A stretch of 64,000 nt of DNA, taken from positions 10,497,288 to 10,561,287 of the forward strand of contig JAEMBT020000009.1 of NCBI GenBank assembly GCA_018873245.2, read 5' to 3'. Below the pieces are notes generated by a model that saw only the letters and a program-made list of their open reading frames with translations, did not search any database and was not told where the DNA came from. Shown piece after piece: positions 1 through 12,344 of the stretch. The stretch comes from Archegozetes longisetosus. Lineage: Eukaryota > Arthropoda > Arachnida > Sarcoptiformes > Trhypochthoniidae. Within the stretch, counting starts at the first letter, position 1; each line of letters begins with the position of its first letter. Made by a program: the position numbers and the translations under genes.

Positions 1-383
1 TTGTTCATTTCTTTATATACTTGGTAACGAATTTACTAAACATTAATTTATGGATACTTCAAACCTGAAATATTGATGAGAACCTATTTTAGAGATGAAA
101 TTACCAATAAGTCTGAACAATATGCATTATTAACTCTAATTTGCAACAGGTTTCACGATTTAATTCATTGTAGTTAAAAAGTTATGACTAAGAAGCGGTA
201 AAAAGGTGTTTAAAAGTGATGAAATTATGGATGAAATGGTGATAAAAAAATCTGGAAAAATGCTGTTTGAAAGGGTGGTGAAATTTTTATTCGGTCACAT
301 TTTATTCACAAATTAAAAATTTACTGTGTTAACAATCTTTATCAAATTAGTAATTATAAATGTAGTTATTGAACTCAATAACA

Positions 384-527
384 TTTACTTTTCAGCATTT
401 TGCATTAACGAATTAGGTCTGCTTTCAAGATTTCTTTTATAATGAGAGAAAGATCTCTCAGCATCGACAGTAACTAAAGGTTCATAAGATGTCTTCAATT
501 TATGTTCAAGTGAACTTTCTCTAGAAG
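384..527 (-). pseudogene. hAT transposase C-terminal scrap (left copy)
   Basis: Read on the minus strand, about 47 codons resemble the C-terminal dimerisation region of hAT transposases: a VDAERSFSHYKRNL core followed by a stop. hAT proteins carry a similar VERSFS-type motif before their last helices. Nothing else of the transposase is recognisable around it. Mirror of 23061-23204. Family known; assignment from motif only. Confidence 0.5.
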
Positions 528-1080
528 TTAATTCATCTAACCGATTAAAGGTTAATTTTCACAAAGTATTTGAAACTTTTAATCCATTCAGAAATGATAG
601 ATAAAGTTAGAGTAGATTTATCAGCATGTTTTCGATCTAGATATCGTTTAAAATAGCAAAAATCATTGGAGTTTGAAAATTTTTAGATATGGTGAAAAGG
701 CGGACGATGTGATAAAATAAAAAAATGATGAAAAATAGTGTTATTAAACCAGGTTAACAAGGTCCTCAGTTCATAATTAGAACGCATATATTCGAATTGG
801 AGCGATACGGATAAAATAAAAGATCTGGTGATATATTGAATTAACGCTTCTTAGTTGTGAGCTCGTGAATTAAGGGATTTTTCGTGTTTCAGGCCATGTG
901 CTTTGAAGGTGCTTTAGCATTTTAGAGCTAAACAAAAATACACGCATATAATCATTTTTAGTCAACTACTGATTCCTTACAGCAGAATGTTAAAATTCTT
1001 GCTGAGTTGCTCTGGGAGAGTTATCTCAACTTACAACTAACCGTCTAAGAGTCAGATAAGGCCTTTTAAGTCAAAGGTCG
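528..1080. other. No recognised feature
   Basis: AT-rich sequence between the hAT scrap and the hAT MITE. I see no open frame of note and no repeat structure. Confidence 0.5.
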
Positions 1081-1088
1081 GTCCCAAC

Positions 1089-1493
1089 TAGGGTGACCAA
1101 GTGTCCCGCATTGTGCGGGATTTTCCCATTTAAGAGTTGTGTCCCGCATACCGAATGCATCTTTTGCTGGACGAAAATATACATTTTAAGATTTATCTTA
1201 ACAGATTTCCACTGTATGTTTCATTTAATGCAAATAATGTAATTTTGTTGCCAACACGTTTCTTATCTTAAAATATATGGAAGTCTTTAGACAAAAAGAG
1301 TTTTAATCCGTTTACATCGTGTGTGACTGTTATAAAGTGCAGTTCTCAAACAAATCTTTAGTTTATGTTTCAAATAATTGTTATTTCAAACTGTGATTTG
1401 TAACTTCAATTAGATTAAAACTTTTATAAATATGTCGTAAGAGGGCCAAATATTTTTGTTCCGCATTTAACAGTTTTTGACTTGGTCATCCTA
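1089..1493. mobile_element. hAT-type MITE (left copy)
   Basis: 405-bp non-autonomous element. Ends are inverted repeats of the form TAGGGTGACCAAGT / ACTTGGTCATCCTA, and it is flanked by the 8-base direct repeat GTCCCAAC (1081-1088 and 1494-1501). An 8-bp target duplication with TAGGG termini is typical of hAT. An internal tract, TCCCGCATTGTGCGGGA, is itself palindromic. No coding potential. Mirror at 22095-22499. Confidence 0.85.
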
Positions 1494-1993
1494 GTCCCAA
1501 CATACCCTTCACTCAAAAAAATTCGTCAAAATTCATTGAAATTTAGTGTATGAAACCCCTTATAAACTGATGGAGGGGATTTTGTCAGTGACTTAATAGG
1601 GATTTGAATTAATCATATATAACGAAAAAGGGAAACGAGTTCTAATTTCTTCCACGAGTGCCCACTTTACGTAAAATAGAAGCTATCCCGTTAAGCAGAA
1701 GAGATGGCGATCAAAAAGATATGATCATCAGATTAGGACTTGTAATTCTAATCAAAGTTGTCATTATTTCTATGAATATGAAATGTTTACTGAATCAGCT
1801 TTGGGCTATTTTTAATTAATTAGCTTGTTCAATCAATCCTTTATTCAACTACACTAAATAATAGATTTTTATTATTTAAAATACGTAATTGTTTCAATTG
1901 TTTTACACTTTTCGACAATTTAATTGATATGAAAATAATTATTTATAAATTTGACAACTTTGCTCTTATTGTTAGACATAAATGTTTGAGGTT

Positions 1994-4061
1994 GCACGTC
2001 AATTCAGCCCCATGAGTCCATCTCCCAACAATTCAGCCGCCGACAATTCAGTTTCTAGGAAATACACCATAAGTTGCACATCAAGCGATGAATACTGTGG
2101 ATGTGTCAAAATCGATTCCCATATTAAGCTGTTCTTTTATAAATAACAAAACAGTTTGATCTGAAATTGGCTTAATATAAGAATGTAATTTGATTCACAT
2201 GCAGAACACACTGCTTGATACGCAGCTTATGATGCATTTAATCGTAAAGCTTTAATAAAATAGACTTCATGAAGTATTTGTGAGATTCAAAGATAAGTTC
2301 AAATGTAAAAATAAGAATAGATTGAAAAAAGATTTTGAATGATCCTTCTGAGGTAACCTATGCAGGGATTTATTCATTATTTGCCACGTGCTTTTTCAAA
2401 CGAGAAGCCTGGCAACATCTCTTCCTTTCCGATCACAGGCTTTCATCATTTTTTAAGTTATCGACGAAACGCCAGATACTAGAATAGTACGCATTGAATA
2501 AAGAGCTGAATGCTCGATGCTAACTCTCAAAGGCATTGTTGGTTTTAGATAAGTTGCCTAAAACAGAAGAATGACAGTTCCATATCTCGATCGCAAAAAT
2601 AGGGGCCATCGACCCTTCGCTCATGTTCCATCCATGTGTCTTCAACATAATCAATTAGATGTGCCAACAGACTTATTGTCTATATAAAACGACTGACTAA
2701 GTGAAGAGATGATATCCGTGGGTGGAACAAGACCAAAGATGCAATCATATTGATGCTTAACGTGAATTTGCATTTGTCGGATAGATTTTATGAGTACTGC
2801 AGCAGAGTGGCGATTGAATTTTCTTCCGAAAGCACTATCTGAAGTGGAAAAAACATCCTCAAGCATTCGAGTTGGAGAGATTATTGTTTAAGGCATTAGT
2901 AGTAGCGTGTTTAAAGTCTGTCATAACTGAAACTGGACTCAACGTTGAAGATTTTTATAGCAGCGAAGAGACTATCATCACAAGTTGATTCTCTTCTATT
3001 TTGCATTGTATATAAATGAAAGTTTGAATATTATTTTAAGAAAATCGAAGTATCGTGTAGAGCTGATCAAATTGAGGTGGAACAACCCTGAAAGTATCAC
3101 CAACATACCAATGTTCACAACTAGACATCGCTCGTAGATTTCTATGGTCCGTCAAAATCAATACACGACCATCTGACGGACCGCTGTCAAAGTGAAGCAA
3201 GATATCAGCACTTTGTTTATGAATGTGGCGAGTTTGCATCTATCACCAAATCGAAGAGATTCCTTCGATTCAGGAGAACTTGTCCTTTTTGACTATGTTG
3301 ACTAAGAATAGAATTAGCCACTTGCAGCCTGCGAAATGAATGAGAAAGAGCGATGATGTTGGTGAATAGCTCTTGTGTTGATAACGCTCTATCTTCGGTC
3401 TGATTCATGACTCTGCGAGTTTCAAGTCTTACTAGAACTGGTGCATGATTGTGATTGTTTCGTTGAGATATATTATCACCAGGCCTGTAGTCATTGCCAT
3501 AATGCTTTATGTCTGTGTCACTTCAGTGTACCACCATATGGTTCTCTTGAAATTTCTTTCGACTTACGGTGGCAGTGAACAAATCCCTGAACGAGTAGAT
3601 CTTTATCGTTCGGTTTTAATAATGTCAAGTGGTACTTTTTAATTAAAAACTAAATATTTAGGTAAATCAAAAATCAAGAATTTGGAAAAATAGTTCTCTT
3701 CTGAGTTTTGTTTTTGACATAGAAAACAAATTACTCTGATTATTGGAGGAAAGTCTATAGATTATATAAAATATTATGGTAAAACAAAACTTAGACCATA
3801 ATTTAGTTTGGTTTGATCAAATTTACTAAATATGTTTAATAAATTTGATCAAATCAAACTTAATTGAGGTTTAAAAATTCTTGCAAAAGTTCATTTTATC
3901 TAGAAGCGACTCGAAACGAGCCTTGCTATTTCAAAGTTGTTCTGCCCATTCGACTATGAGTCTATTTTAAAATTGAGTGTTTTCAGTTATCAGCTAATGA
4001 CTGAATTGCCTTAGTTATGAACTGTTGGGATCTGAATTATCTTAAGACTGAATTGACGTGC
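1994..4061 (-). mobile_element. MULE transposon fossil (left copy)
   Basis: Mirror of 19527-21594, which is described there in reading direction. Ends are the inverted repeat GCACGTCAATTCAG, followed inward by several spaced AATTCAG units. The interior holds decayed Mutator-like transposase segments on the minus strand (about 2400-3410). Confidence 0.65.
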
Positions 4062-4624
4062 TAAATCATATTTCCCTATCTCCTGAGAAAGCGTCCATCA
4101 TTTGAGAGACATACAAGACTTGCCAGAAGTTTCTCTTTGGAAAATGAATTGAATATTACATCAGCTCCTACTCCATTAGTTTCTGAAAATATCTTTTGAA
4201 ACTTCATTCATGAGAAGATAAGTTTCGTTCAGAATGTTTTGGAAATAACTGCTTAAGAAGATGTCCTCTCATCAGATTCGACTGTTACGAATCGATGACC
4301 ATCGAGACTAAGACATGTAGATATAGCTGACTGTCCAACACTACCACTTCCCGAATGGATTAAAACCTTTTCTCTGAGCTTAAGACTTGCTTTTATGTTA
4401 AGTGCATCATAAGTAGTCGTATAAACTGGTGCTCTGGCCGTAACTTTTAGTGACCAAATTTTGAGAACAGACAATAGAAATCGCGAGTCTTTGATGACAA
4501 TAGTTGTGGCCAACATTTCTGTGAACAAATTCTCATAACTCTCACTATTTTCAAAAAACAAGAAAATTTTGATCCAAGGGAGCGCTCTTGATCCCGTATC
4601 GCCAGGTAACGAATCGTCTGAAAC
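4062..4624 (-). pseudogene. Fatty acid synthase enoyl-reductase fragment (left copy)
   Basis: Mirror of 18965-19526. The minus strand encodes a recognisable piece of the NADPH-binding enoyl-reductase domain of type I fatty acid synthase, including the nucleotide-binding core LIHSGSGSVGQSAI. The frame shifts after about 102 codons and there are further stops, so it is non-functional. It ends exactly where the MULE begins. Confidence 0.75.
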
Positions 4625-5589
4625 TTTGCCTATAATTTCAATTCAACACAAGTCAATAAACTTTGTTGCAGGTTTCTAAAGTCTAGCTTAAGGAGTTTCA
4701 TGGATTGTAAAATAATGAAATTTTCGATTCTTCAAATCATTTTAGGACTGAATTTTCGTGTTTTAATGAATCTCTGGTTTGTAATTAAGAAATGTCTGTC
4801 GATTTGGAATACTTAAGTGTAGTTTTGCTAATAGAACTTAACGATAATACAAAAATATGAAGAGCTGTGAATAAATCTTTTCGGATACATTCATGCAAAT
4901 GGTGGCATTTATGAATTTCTCATACTTTATGCCATCCGACGTGGAATTTATCATCAATTCTAATCTAAAGTACAAATTTTATAAAAGAGACACCACTCAC
5001 CAGTCGCTATCATGTCTTTGAAGTTTATTGACGCACAAGTGATATGACTGATTGTATTGTTTCCTTATGCTTGTATTTAAACCACTTGAAGCTCGATAAA
5101 TGTCTTCTTGTGCTTGTAATTAAAAGTAACTCTCTGTGCACACTGCCTTTGCATGTGTATCTATAGAAAATAGTTTGAAACTACCAAGTTTGTTATGATG
5201 CAAAAGTTACTTCCAGATCTTGTTTGAGGCAATCTCTAATACTGAAAATATGAGGTTATTGACAAAGTATTCAGGAGAATTATAATGAGATTTCCTGTTA
5301 TCATGAGATATTTTATTCCATTTAGAAGATTTCAATCTATTCGTTGTAATTATTTTCTTAATGCAGATGCATTAACAGTGCAATAAAAGTCATCAACTCA
5401 TTACAGAAAAGTTAAAAACTCTCAGGCAGGGAATTGATCATTTTCCATTGAGACGCGTGAAGATGAGAGCAAAGTGTAAACAAATGGTCTGAATTATTTA
5501 TCAACTTAGAGACCTTCTCAAACACTGTCCATTTAGAAAAGTCCGAAGTTAATGACATTTAATAATTCTAAAAGTTTTGTATTTTGTTT
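4625..5589. other. No recognised feature
   Basis: About 1 kb of AT-rich sequence between the fatty acid synthase relic and a MITE. No coding frame, tandem repeat or inverted repeat stood out. The same applies to its mirror, 17999-18964. Confidence 0.5.
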
Positions 5590-6146
5590 AGGTCAATCTG
5601 GGCTAATGGACCTAAGAGGATTCTCAATCCCCTGCCCCGAGTGTGATACATCATTAGATTCAGTTCGTCGAGCTGAACATTTTGATACTAATACTTGACC
5701 ACTTCCGGTTAGCTCCCAACGGGGTGACTGACCCCACCGAGTGATATATCATTGGACTCAGGGTATCGAACTGAGCATTTTGATACCTCGCTTGATCAAT
5801 TATCACATGTAGTTCTCGAGATATCTATCTTTGTTAGGTTAAGTGCCTCGTAATGGATAAACCTGGATTCAGAGAGTCGTGACTAAAACAAGTCTGGTAT
5901 AAACTAAGGGAGAATGGGTTAGGTTGTGAAGCGATTTAACCTATTATACTTTAGTTCAAATCAGGTTTTGTTTGTGTTACAACTTGGTAAAGCCAGGTTT
6001 ATCCATTTTCGAGGGGTTAGATCTGGGTGGCTAGAAGTGGTCAGGTTCGGTTTGGAATTGGTCAAGTGTGGTATTAAAATATTCAGCTCGATGAACTAAA
6101 TCCAATGACGTATTACACGTGTCGACCCATTAGCCCGAATTCACTC
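5590..6146. mobile_element. Palindromic MITE family M2, 8-bp TSD (left copy)
   Basis: 557-bp element with ends resembling AGGTCAATCTGGGCTAATGG and, inverted, GAGTGAATTCGGGCTAATGG. Flanks TTTTGTTT (5582-5589) and CTTTGTTT (6147-6154) match in 7 of 8 bases and read as an 8-bp target duplication. The interior is itself largely self-complementary, for example AATGGATAAACCTGG against CCAGGTTTATCCATT. A second family member sits at 39916-40518 with a perfect 8-bp duplication. Superfamily not decided. Mirror at 17443-17998. Confidence 0.8.
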
Positions 6147-6347
6147 CTTTGTTTTTTAATGCTTATTATTCGCAGGATATAATATACCGTGACCAGTTAC
6201 ATGTGATTATATGTTGAAAAAGTAAAATATAAAGGACACATCACCCAAATAGAATTAAGAACATACATACCATTACTACATATAAGTGTTAATATTCTGA
6301 AAATAAAACATTAGTGATATTTGAATAAGCAACATTGATTTGTGTGT

Positions 6348-8339
6348 TTAATAGTCATCGGCAATTAATATTGTCTTTTCTGGGTCTAGGATAAGCTTTC
6401 CCGATGTAATTACACCATCAAATTCTATTCCATGGTATCTTTTTGTAACTAACGACCATCTTAAATTTCCACTCATTAAATCCTCAAGAGCAGAAATATG
6501 TTTGCGAACACGATCAGACACCACTTCTGTTTTGAACCATTCATTACGCACATTGACAAATTCATCTTGATATTTATGTATCATTGCAATAACCTTATCA
6601 ACTGCTGCTTGAAAATCTAGACCATTATTATAAATCAGAACTGAAAATGGGTGAAACATTTTCTCGAATGGTTTCCCATTCAAATGTACAAATGAACAAT
6701 ATTCTTTACGAAATGAGTATAAATCATTAACGAATGACAAATGAAGAATAGTAATTTTGTGTAGTCTCCTAATTGTAGGATTATTCAGTTCTTCAATAGT
6801 CAAGTTAACATTATATGCGTATTTAATAAGCCATGTAAATGTCTCACCCATAGTGCTAGCTACCCGAATTTGTTTATATGTTTTCATATCATTTAGTCTA
6901 CTATTCCATTGGTCTTCAACTACCCAAGTATCAATATAACTTATTGTGTTGTTAAATAAAAGCTTACAATCATCAAGTGTCATTATCTCCATTAATTCTT
7001 GGACAATTTCATGGATAACTTTTTTTATAGCTTCGATGTATGGGGGTAATGTAATCGATTGTTCAGTTTTGGGTTCTACAATAGAAGTGAAAATTTCACG
7101 AATAACACACTGCATCTTTACATTTTGATAAAGTTCACCCCATTCTTCTGCTATATTGTCATCAAAGGTAAATAGTAAGCCTATAAATTTAGAAATAGTC
7201 TTTAAAAATTTCTCACTACAGTCTGGAAAAATCAACGAGAAAGGAAAAGCATAATCTGTCAACTGATGTATAAGTCTATTTTTCTCATCAGGTATATTAC
7301 AATAATTGAGTATCCAATCGTTTACTTCATTAGATAATTCATTGGAATAATGCGGATTGACTCGCCATCTGAACGGACAATTAATTGGTGATAAGTAGAA
7401 TGACTTAATTGTAAGTTCGACGGGTATGTTCAATTTTGTAATAGTGGGTTCAATTTTGTAATTATCGAAAAATTCAACTGAAAAATCGATAGCCCTTATA
7501 ACCATCGTTTCTGCTATCTCAAACTGATTGGGGTTTAAATTCATGGCAACTTTGTTCGGATTATCTATTCTCGAACCTTTTATCTTTCTCAATTCTTCTA
7601 GTGCAACTTCATGTTTATATAAATAAGTGTTGTAGACGTCACGATTCTCGAGCAGTTTGGTTGCTTCTGCTTTTGACGAAGGGTATTCAAGATTTTCGAT
7701 TTTCTTTGAAAGTAGATCAATCAAAACGGTCCGACTCTTGTTTTCAATATCTGTATTATCTCCTGCAAAATTCCCTCTGTAATCATTTTCAGCTCGAAAC
7801 AATAGTCCAACTCGTAATAAATCTTTATCATTGAGAACTTTATATGCTGAGTCTATGTTTTCTGTTTTTATCAAAACAGCCAAAGCGACAGGAAAACAAA
7901 CCGTATCGTACGAAGTCTTATTCTCAACTGTTTCTCGGTAATCTTTGAACTCTGTATCCAAATCTAAAGTTTGGCCATATAATATTTTTAATATTACCGT
8001 GTTATATAATTCAATAACCTTGAAAGATAAGTCACCCGGAAAACTTTTCGATATAATTCTATAAATATCATGAGATAAAGCAAGAGCCCAAGTAGTAACA
8101 GTTGCATTACCATATTTGGTATGCATTGCTGGTTGCCCACGTCTACTTATAGAATCATCTATCACAATACGCGATAAATGAATTAAGTATAATATATCAC
8201 ATACTACCTTTATGGTTTCTTCTTTGATTCCTTCCGCAACATACTTGAACAAATTAGATCCAAAGTTCTTCCCTTTATCATCATAATAACATACGGATTT
8301 TCTTAACCAGGGGGAAACGATATTAGTGTAGTCATCCAT
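6348..8339 (-). CDS. Prenyltransferase-like / terpene cyclase fusion, copy A1 (663 aa)
   Basis: Single-exon class I terpene synthase, 663 residues. Residues 1-215 resemble a trans-isoprenyl diphosphate synthase: an RRG motif at 66-68 with QPAMH after it, GQTLD at 122-126 and KT at 141-142. Its two aspartate-rich motifs are degenerate: the first reads RIVID (57-61) instead of DDxxD, the second ENDY (184-187) instead of DDY. Residues about 300-663 are a terpene cyclase with FDDNIAEE (392-399, metal-binding), Arg492 exactly 46 residues before the NSE motif (diphosphate sensor), NDLYSFRKE (538-546, complete N-S-E triad) and RY at 634-635. I infer a catalytically active cyclase and a dead or structural prenyltransferase domain; substrate and product cannot be read. 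The start is ATG at 8339-8337. Copy A2 at 15256-17241 is identical after the first dozen residues. It reads away from the palindrome spacer. Confidence 0.85.
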   Translation of the reverse strand: MDDYTNIVSPWLRKSVCYYDDKGKNFGSNLFKYVAEGIKEETIKVVCDILYLIHLSRIVIDDSISRRGQPAMHTKYGNATVTTWALALSHDIYRIISKSFPGDLSFKVIELYNTVILKILYGQTLDLDTEFKDYRETVENKTSYDTVCFPVALAVLIKTENIDSAYKVLNDKDLLRVGLLFRAENDYRGNFAGDNTDIENKSRTVLIDLLSKKIENLEYPSSKAEATKLLENRDVYNTYLYKHEVALEELRKIKGSRIDNPNKVAMNLNPNQFEIAETMVIRAIDFSVEFFDNYKIEPTITKLNIPVELTIKSFYLSPINCPFRWRVNPHYSNELSNEVNDWILNYCNIPDEKNRLIHQLTDYAFPFSLIFPDCSEKFLKTISKFIGLLFTFDDNIAEEWGELYQNVKMQCVIREIFTSIVEPKTEQSITLPPYIEAIKKVIHEIVQELMEIMTLDDCKLLFNNTISYIDTWVVEDQWNSRLNDMKTYKQIRVASTMGETFTWLIKYAYNVNLTIEELNNPTIRRLHKITILHLSFVNDLYSFRKEYCSFVHLNGKPFEKMFHPFSVLIYNNGLDFQAAVDKVIAMIHKYQDEFVNVRNEWFKTEVVSDRVRKHISALEDLMSGNLRWSLVTKRYHGIEFDGVITSGKLILDPEKTILIADDY

Positions 8340-10006
8340 AATTGTTATAACGTGCGGCTTTTTATCTATTTTTCACCATCCACGTACGTAATTGAAAATG
8401 CGTTGATGAAATTATCATAAAATAACTCTAATAGAAGATAAACAATTCGAAAGGAAACCTGGCAGTGACCGAAAGCCTGTCAAATCAAAAAGAGAAGGGA
8501 ATAATGTGAACAGAATGTAAACACAATTTGTAAAAGTTGTCTAAAATTGGAAAGAGAGCTAAATGCTTGTGATATAACTGCTAAAAGTTATTTATAATAA
8601 CAACACATTATTAACGTTGATGAAAGTCATTTCACAATTGACGCTTTAAGTTATTGAGGTAGTGACTCATATTTTGCACATCCATTTCTCAAAGTTGATT
8701 TGCTGAAAAATTGGTCAGAAAAATAAAGGCAGAATGAAAAATTGCCAGAAAGCTTTAGCCGAGACCTGTTGTCGAGCTTTAGAACTCGAATACGATCAGC
8801 TATGAATCTTCAATAACTAATTAGTAATCCAAACAACTTACAAGTCACACTCAATATCGCTAAACACAAAGTCAATCTTCTTCTGTTGAATCAAAACATG
8901 AATTTGTATTTTAACTGTTATCAGGGGTGCATAAGTACGCAAAGTGTACATTTGCACATAAAGAAATATAAAGGTTTGCGACATGAAAACAGTTGCATGA
9001 AATGAGTTATTTCAAATGATTTGATCAGTTTATCGAAAGTTTTGTGAAGTTTTGGACAAGAAGTCCGGATACAAAATACTTAAAATCATTTGTTCGTTGT
9101 TAAACGGACAGAATTCATCACTGGAAGAGTTGAATAATAACTTAAAAGTAGGTGATTTGGATATTTTAAGTGTGTAACAGTAACTCAATATGATATTGAG
9201 AGATCCTCCAGTGAGCATAGAAATTTATTAAGAACAAATAGACTAAAGTTTACAAGTCAAGACTTAAAGGTGTATGTTGCAGTTAAGTGCAACAAAAATA
9301 ATTCCTAATAGTATTGATTAAATATATATGTAAAGGAATAAAGATTAAGATTATTTTCTATTTATCAAATGATGGTTTAAGTAGCAATTTTATGTCGATT
9401 GCAGTTTGGTACAGCAATAAGTTTTCACAAGTTTTTGTATTTATTTTTAGAGTTAACAGGTGAAAAGGTTTCTAATATTGACCTTATAAGGATTAAAATA
9501 GCAGGGGATTAAAATCTTTCAGTCGCCATAATTCTGACTCTTTCTGGATTTTATTGCATTTCTTACACCTTATATACAGATTTTAATCGAATGTATCTTT
9601 AGTTTTTATTGTAGTAGGCAAACAGTGAACTCTAAATAAAGTTATCATTTTTAAAGACAAAATACGAAAAATTTACATATATTGTACCAGACTAATTGTC
9701 TTTTAATGTTGTTTCTAATGCATATTTGAGCGCATATTTTTGCACCCTTAGTTATTATGTTTGATCGAATGTCAGAGCCTCTAAGTGATTTGATTCATAA
9801 TATCAATAAAACAAAAGCATGTTTTCAACTATATAGAAAAAGCCTGACTTGATTTTAGTGGTTTCGAGTATGACTTATGTAACATAGTATATTATCTCTC
9901 TTTAGAGGCATGAAAAGCAGCAATGCTAAATTAATATAATTATCTTATAGATTAATTGGAAGTTTGATAAATTACTAAACTAGAAAATAAAAACTTTCTC
10001 ACTTAC
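8340..10006. other. 5' region of terpene synthase copy A1
   Basis: Mirror of 13585-15255. It lies between the gene start and the candidate promoter/leader at 10007-10125. Probably 5' UTR plus intron; a short frame of 62 codons at 9030-9218 (minus) has no recognisable content. Confidence 0.4.
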
Positions 10007-10125
10007 CTAAAGTTGAAGCAATTTGAAGACTCTTCTCGGAAAGCACAAAACTTTTAAAGGATTGAAAACTTTTCGAAAACTATTTGGAAATGATTTCGAG
10101 TTAAACTTTTGCACTCTATTTATAG
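10007..10125 (-). promoter_or_regulatory. Candidate core promoter and leader exon, copy A1
   Basis: Mirror of 13466-13584. Reading on the minus strand, a CTATAAATAG box (10116-10125) precedes a leader of about 85-100 bases that ends at a strong splice donor, TTTAG|GTAAGT, at 10007/10006. It faces the terpene synthase gene about 1.7 kb downstream. Promoter role inferred from sequence only. Confidence 0.45.
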
Positions 10126-10639
10126 TCCGTTCGATGCTATAAGAACTATATAATTCATTAGCTCAACGCAATTGGTTGAGATATTTTATTCATTAAAAAT
10201 AACATTTATGAGATCAATAGTTAGATTGCTATTAAATACGTTATTTCCGGAGAAAATTCTTAACGTTTATTCAGCATTAATTTTAAAGCAATGATCTTTA
10301 TAATTTTAATTCATAATTACTCGACTTTTATGTAATGATTAAAAGAGTTCGCAAATGAAGGGCTTATTCCCATATATTCCTTCTTTAATTACAGTCACCG
10401 AAATAAATCTTGATATCTGATGGAAACTTAATTAAAAGTTGAGTATTATTTTTATCGAACAATCCTTATAATAATTATTAACTTTTAGTGCAAGAATTAT
10501 CGTCCAAACTATACAATGACACTAAATTTAGTGATTTAGGAGCATATTCAAGAATCTTATAGATATCCAAAAGTTTTTGTGTGTTTATTACTTAATCTCT
10601 AAAAGTGTAAATCTGATTTAATTTTGCAAGTCTCTCACA

Positions 10640-11510
10640 TGGTCGTATCAGGTAGCTATTTGTGCGTACACACGAAACATGTTTTCCTTAGAAATCAAAT
10701 CAGAAACGAATGAACACATGTAAAGATTCTTTGCTGCATGAGCCTTGTACGATTTTCCCCTATTTGTCCTATATTTTGTTACATCAATTATTCTAATTGG
10801 ACTTATTTGTGAGTCTTCCTTAATTAATTGAACAAAATTACATGAGTTGGCAACTGATGCAAAAGTCGACTTCCTTATGATATTTCACATATGAGATTTC
10901 CTTAAGTTTGTTCATTTCAAAAATATACTAATTTAAATTGAGTTATATAACTTTCAACACTTTACTTTAAACACTGCTTTGCTAAAAGCTTTATTTAGCA
11001 TTAGATCTAGAGAATAAAATACGATCGTCAACTTTTAAGTATGCCGATTGATATGACTTTATTAATCTAAATGAATTGTTACATAATACACTGCGTGTAA
11101 TCACAATATTTTAATAATAGAAAATCATTAAGTGAATATCTTTGCATTTTCATTTTTAGCAAAGCAGTGTTTAAAGTAAAGTGTTGGAAGTTATATAATT
11201 CAATTTAAATTAGTATATTTTTGAAATGAACAAACTCAAGGAAATCTCATGTGTGAAATATCATAAGGAAGTCGACTTTTGCATCAGTTGCCAACTCATG
11301 TAATTTTGTTCAATTAATTAAGGAAGACTCACAAATAAGTCCAATTAGAATAATTGATGTAACAAAATATAGGACAAATAAGGGAAAATCGTACAAGGTC
11401 TCATGCAGCAAAGAATCTTTACATGTGTTCATTCATTTCATATTTGATTTCTAAGGAAGATATGTTTAATGTGTGCACACAAATCGCGACCTAATACGAT
11501 CTTTTATATT
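10640..11510. repeat. Fold-back element with ~350-bp inverted arms
   Basis: Left arm 10640-10995 and right arm about 11150-11505 are reverse complements with a scatter of substitutions, separated by about 155 bases. The outer ends read GGTCGTATCAGGTAGC and, inverted, AGATCGTATTAGGTCGC. The arms share the segment ATGAGTTGGCAACTGATGC. A third, partial copy of the same arm lies at 12210-12330 in the left-arm orientation. No coding capacity. Class of element not decided. Confidence 0.75.
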
Positions 11511-11624
11511 GTGAAATAGAAAAATATTATTTAGTTTTTATGTTTATTCAGTTTGTTTTCTTCGTTTTAAGAATAAGATATTAATCTATTGTTGATATGA
11601 TAAAAATAAAGTAATTGTAGAAAT

Positions 11625-12195
11625 TGTAGTTACATCTTTTAGGTGTCCTAAGTTTTTAGTTACAATACAGGTAAATTTCCAATTGACTATGTATTGTTTA
11701 CCTAAATTACAAGTATTTTGATGTAAGAATAGTTTTTTCCATTGAGCTAAATATAGTAAGTTTAGGACATCAAAAAGAGTATAAAAGCAGAGGTGATTTC
11801 TTATTAAGAACAGTCTTTTTTCTTACTTCGTACTGTAAAGTATGTAAGAATACTCTCTTACTTAGTACTGTATGGTATGTAAGAAAAGTAATAGTGAATA
11901 ACTACTATTGTATCGTTATGTATTTGTATTAATAAAAGATTTATATTAAAAGTAAGTTGTAACTTAATTCTCTACTAAAGCACATTCTATCGAGTCCTAT
12001 TAGACTCTCTGATAGAATTATAAGTAACAACGGATTGGGATCTTACATTGAGGCCCCCCGATTCCAATTCGTACAACTTGTACAAACACACACACACACA
12101 CACACGCACATGAAAGACTCTACAAAAAACATTTAGATCGGGTCTTTCGTGTATAGATGATCCCTCGTCACAGAAATAAATGTGACAATATTTAT
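11625..12195 (+). mobile_element. LTR-like repeat X, copy A (fossil)
   Basis: About 570 bp, matching another copy around 35410-45720 that was later split by insertions. It has LTR-like landmarks: TGTCC near the start, a GTATAAAAG box (about 11790), an AATAAAAG signal (about 11930) and a GTGACA tail. Two internal units of the form CTTAC...GTAAG are each near-palindromic. It also contains a short (AC)n tract at about 12082-12110. I could not find a target duplication, so solo-LTR status is a suggestion. Moderately diverged from copy B, so old. Confidence 0.6.
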
Positions 12196-12344
12196 CCTGT
12201 ATTTTTTATATCAACCATTTTAATTAAACTTATTTGTGAGTCTTCCTTAATTAATTGAACAAAATTACATGAGTTGGCAACTGATGCTAAAGTCAACTTC
12301 CTTATGAATTTGCATATTTGAGAACATTACTTTAGGTTTCACTA

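Larger units (their letters stand above)
1..10446. repeat. Palindrome A, left arm
   Basis: Base n here pairs with base about 23588-n on the other strand (the sum drifts to about 23592 near the spacer through single-base indels). Every point I compared (ends, gene, MITE borders) matches its mirror almost perfectly. Differences I could find are short indels, for example CCCCC against CCC at the gene start and AAAA against AAAAA near 8895. The homology stops abruptly near 10446. The outer end is cut by the window edge, so the true arm may be longer. Confidence 0.93.

Noticed and set aside
3445-3642. 65-codon frame with a hydrophobic start (mirror 19947-20144)
   Set aside because: Lies antisense inside the MULE fossil, has no family resemblance and no second support.
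6757-7128. Two 60-codon plus-strand frames (mirrors 16461-16832)
   Set aside because: Antisense to the terpene synthase coding sequence.
9030-9218. 62-codon frame (mirror 14372-14560) upstream of the terpene synthase
   Set aside because: No known motif; kept only as a remark in the 5' region because a coding first exon cannot be excluded.
11625-12195. Calling repeat X a confirmed solo LTR
   Set aside because: LTR-like signals are present but no target duplication could be found and the borders are fuzzy.
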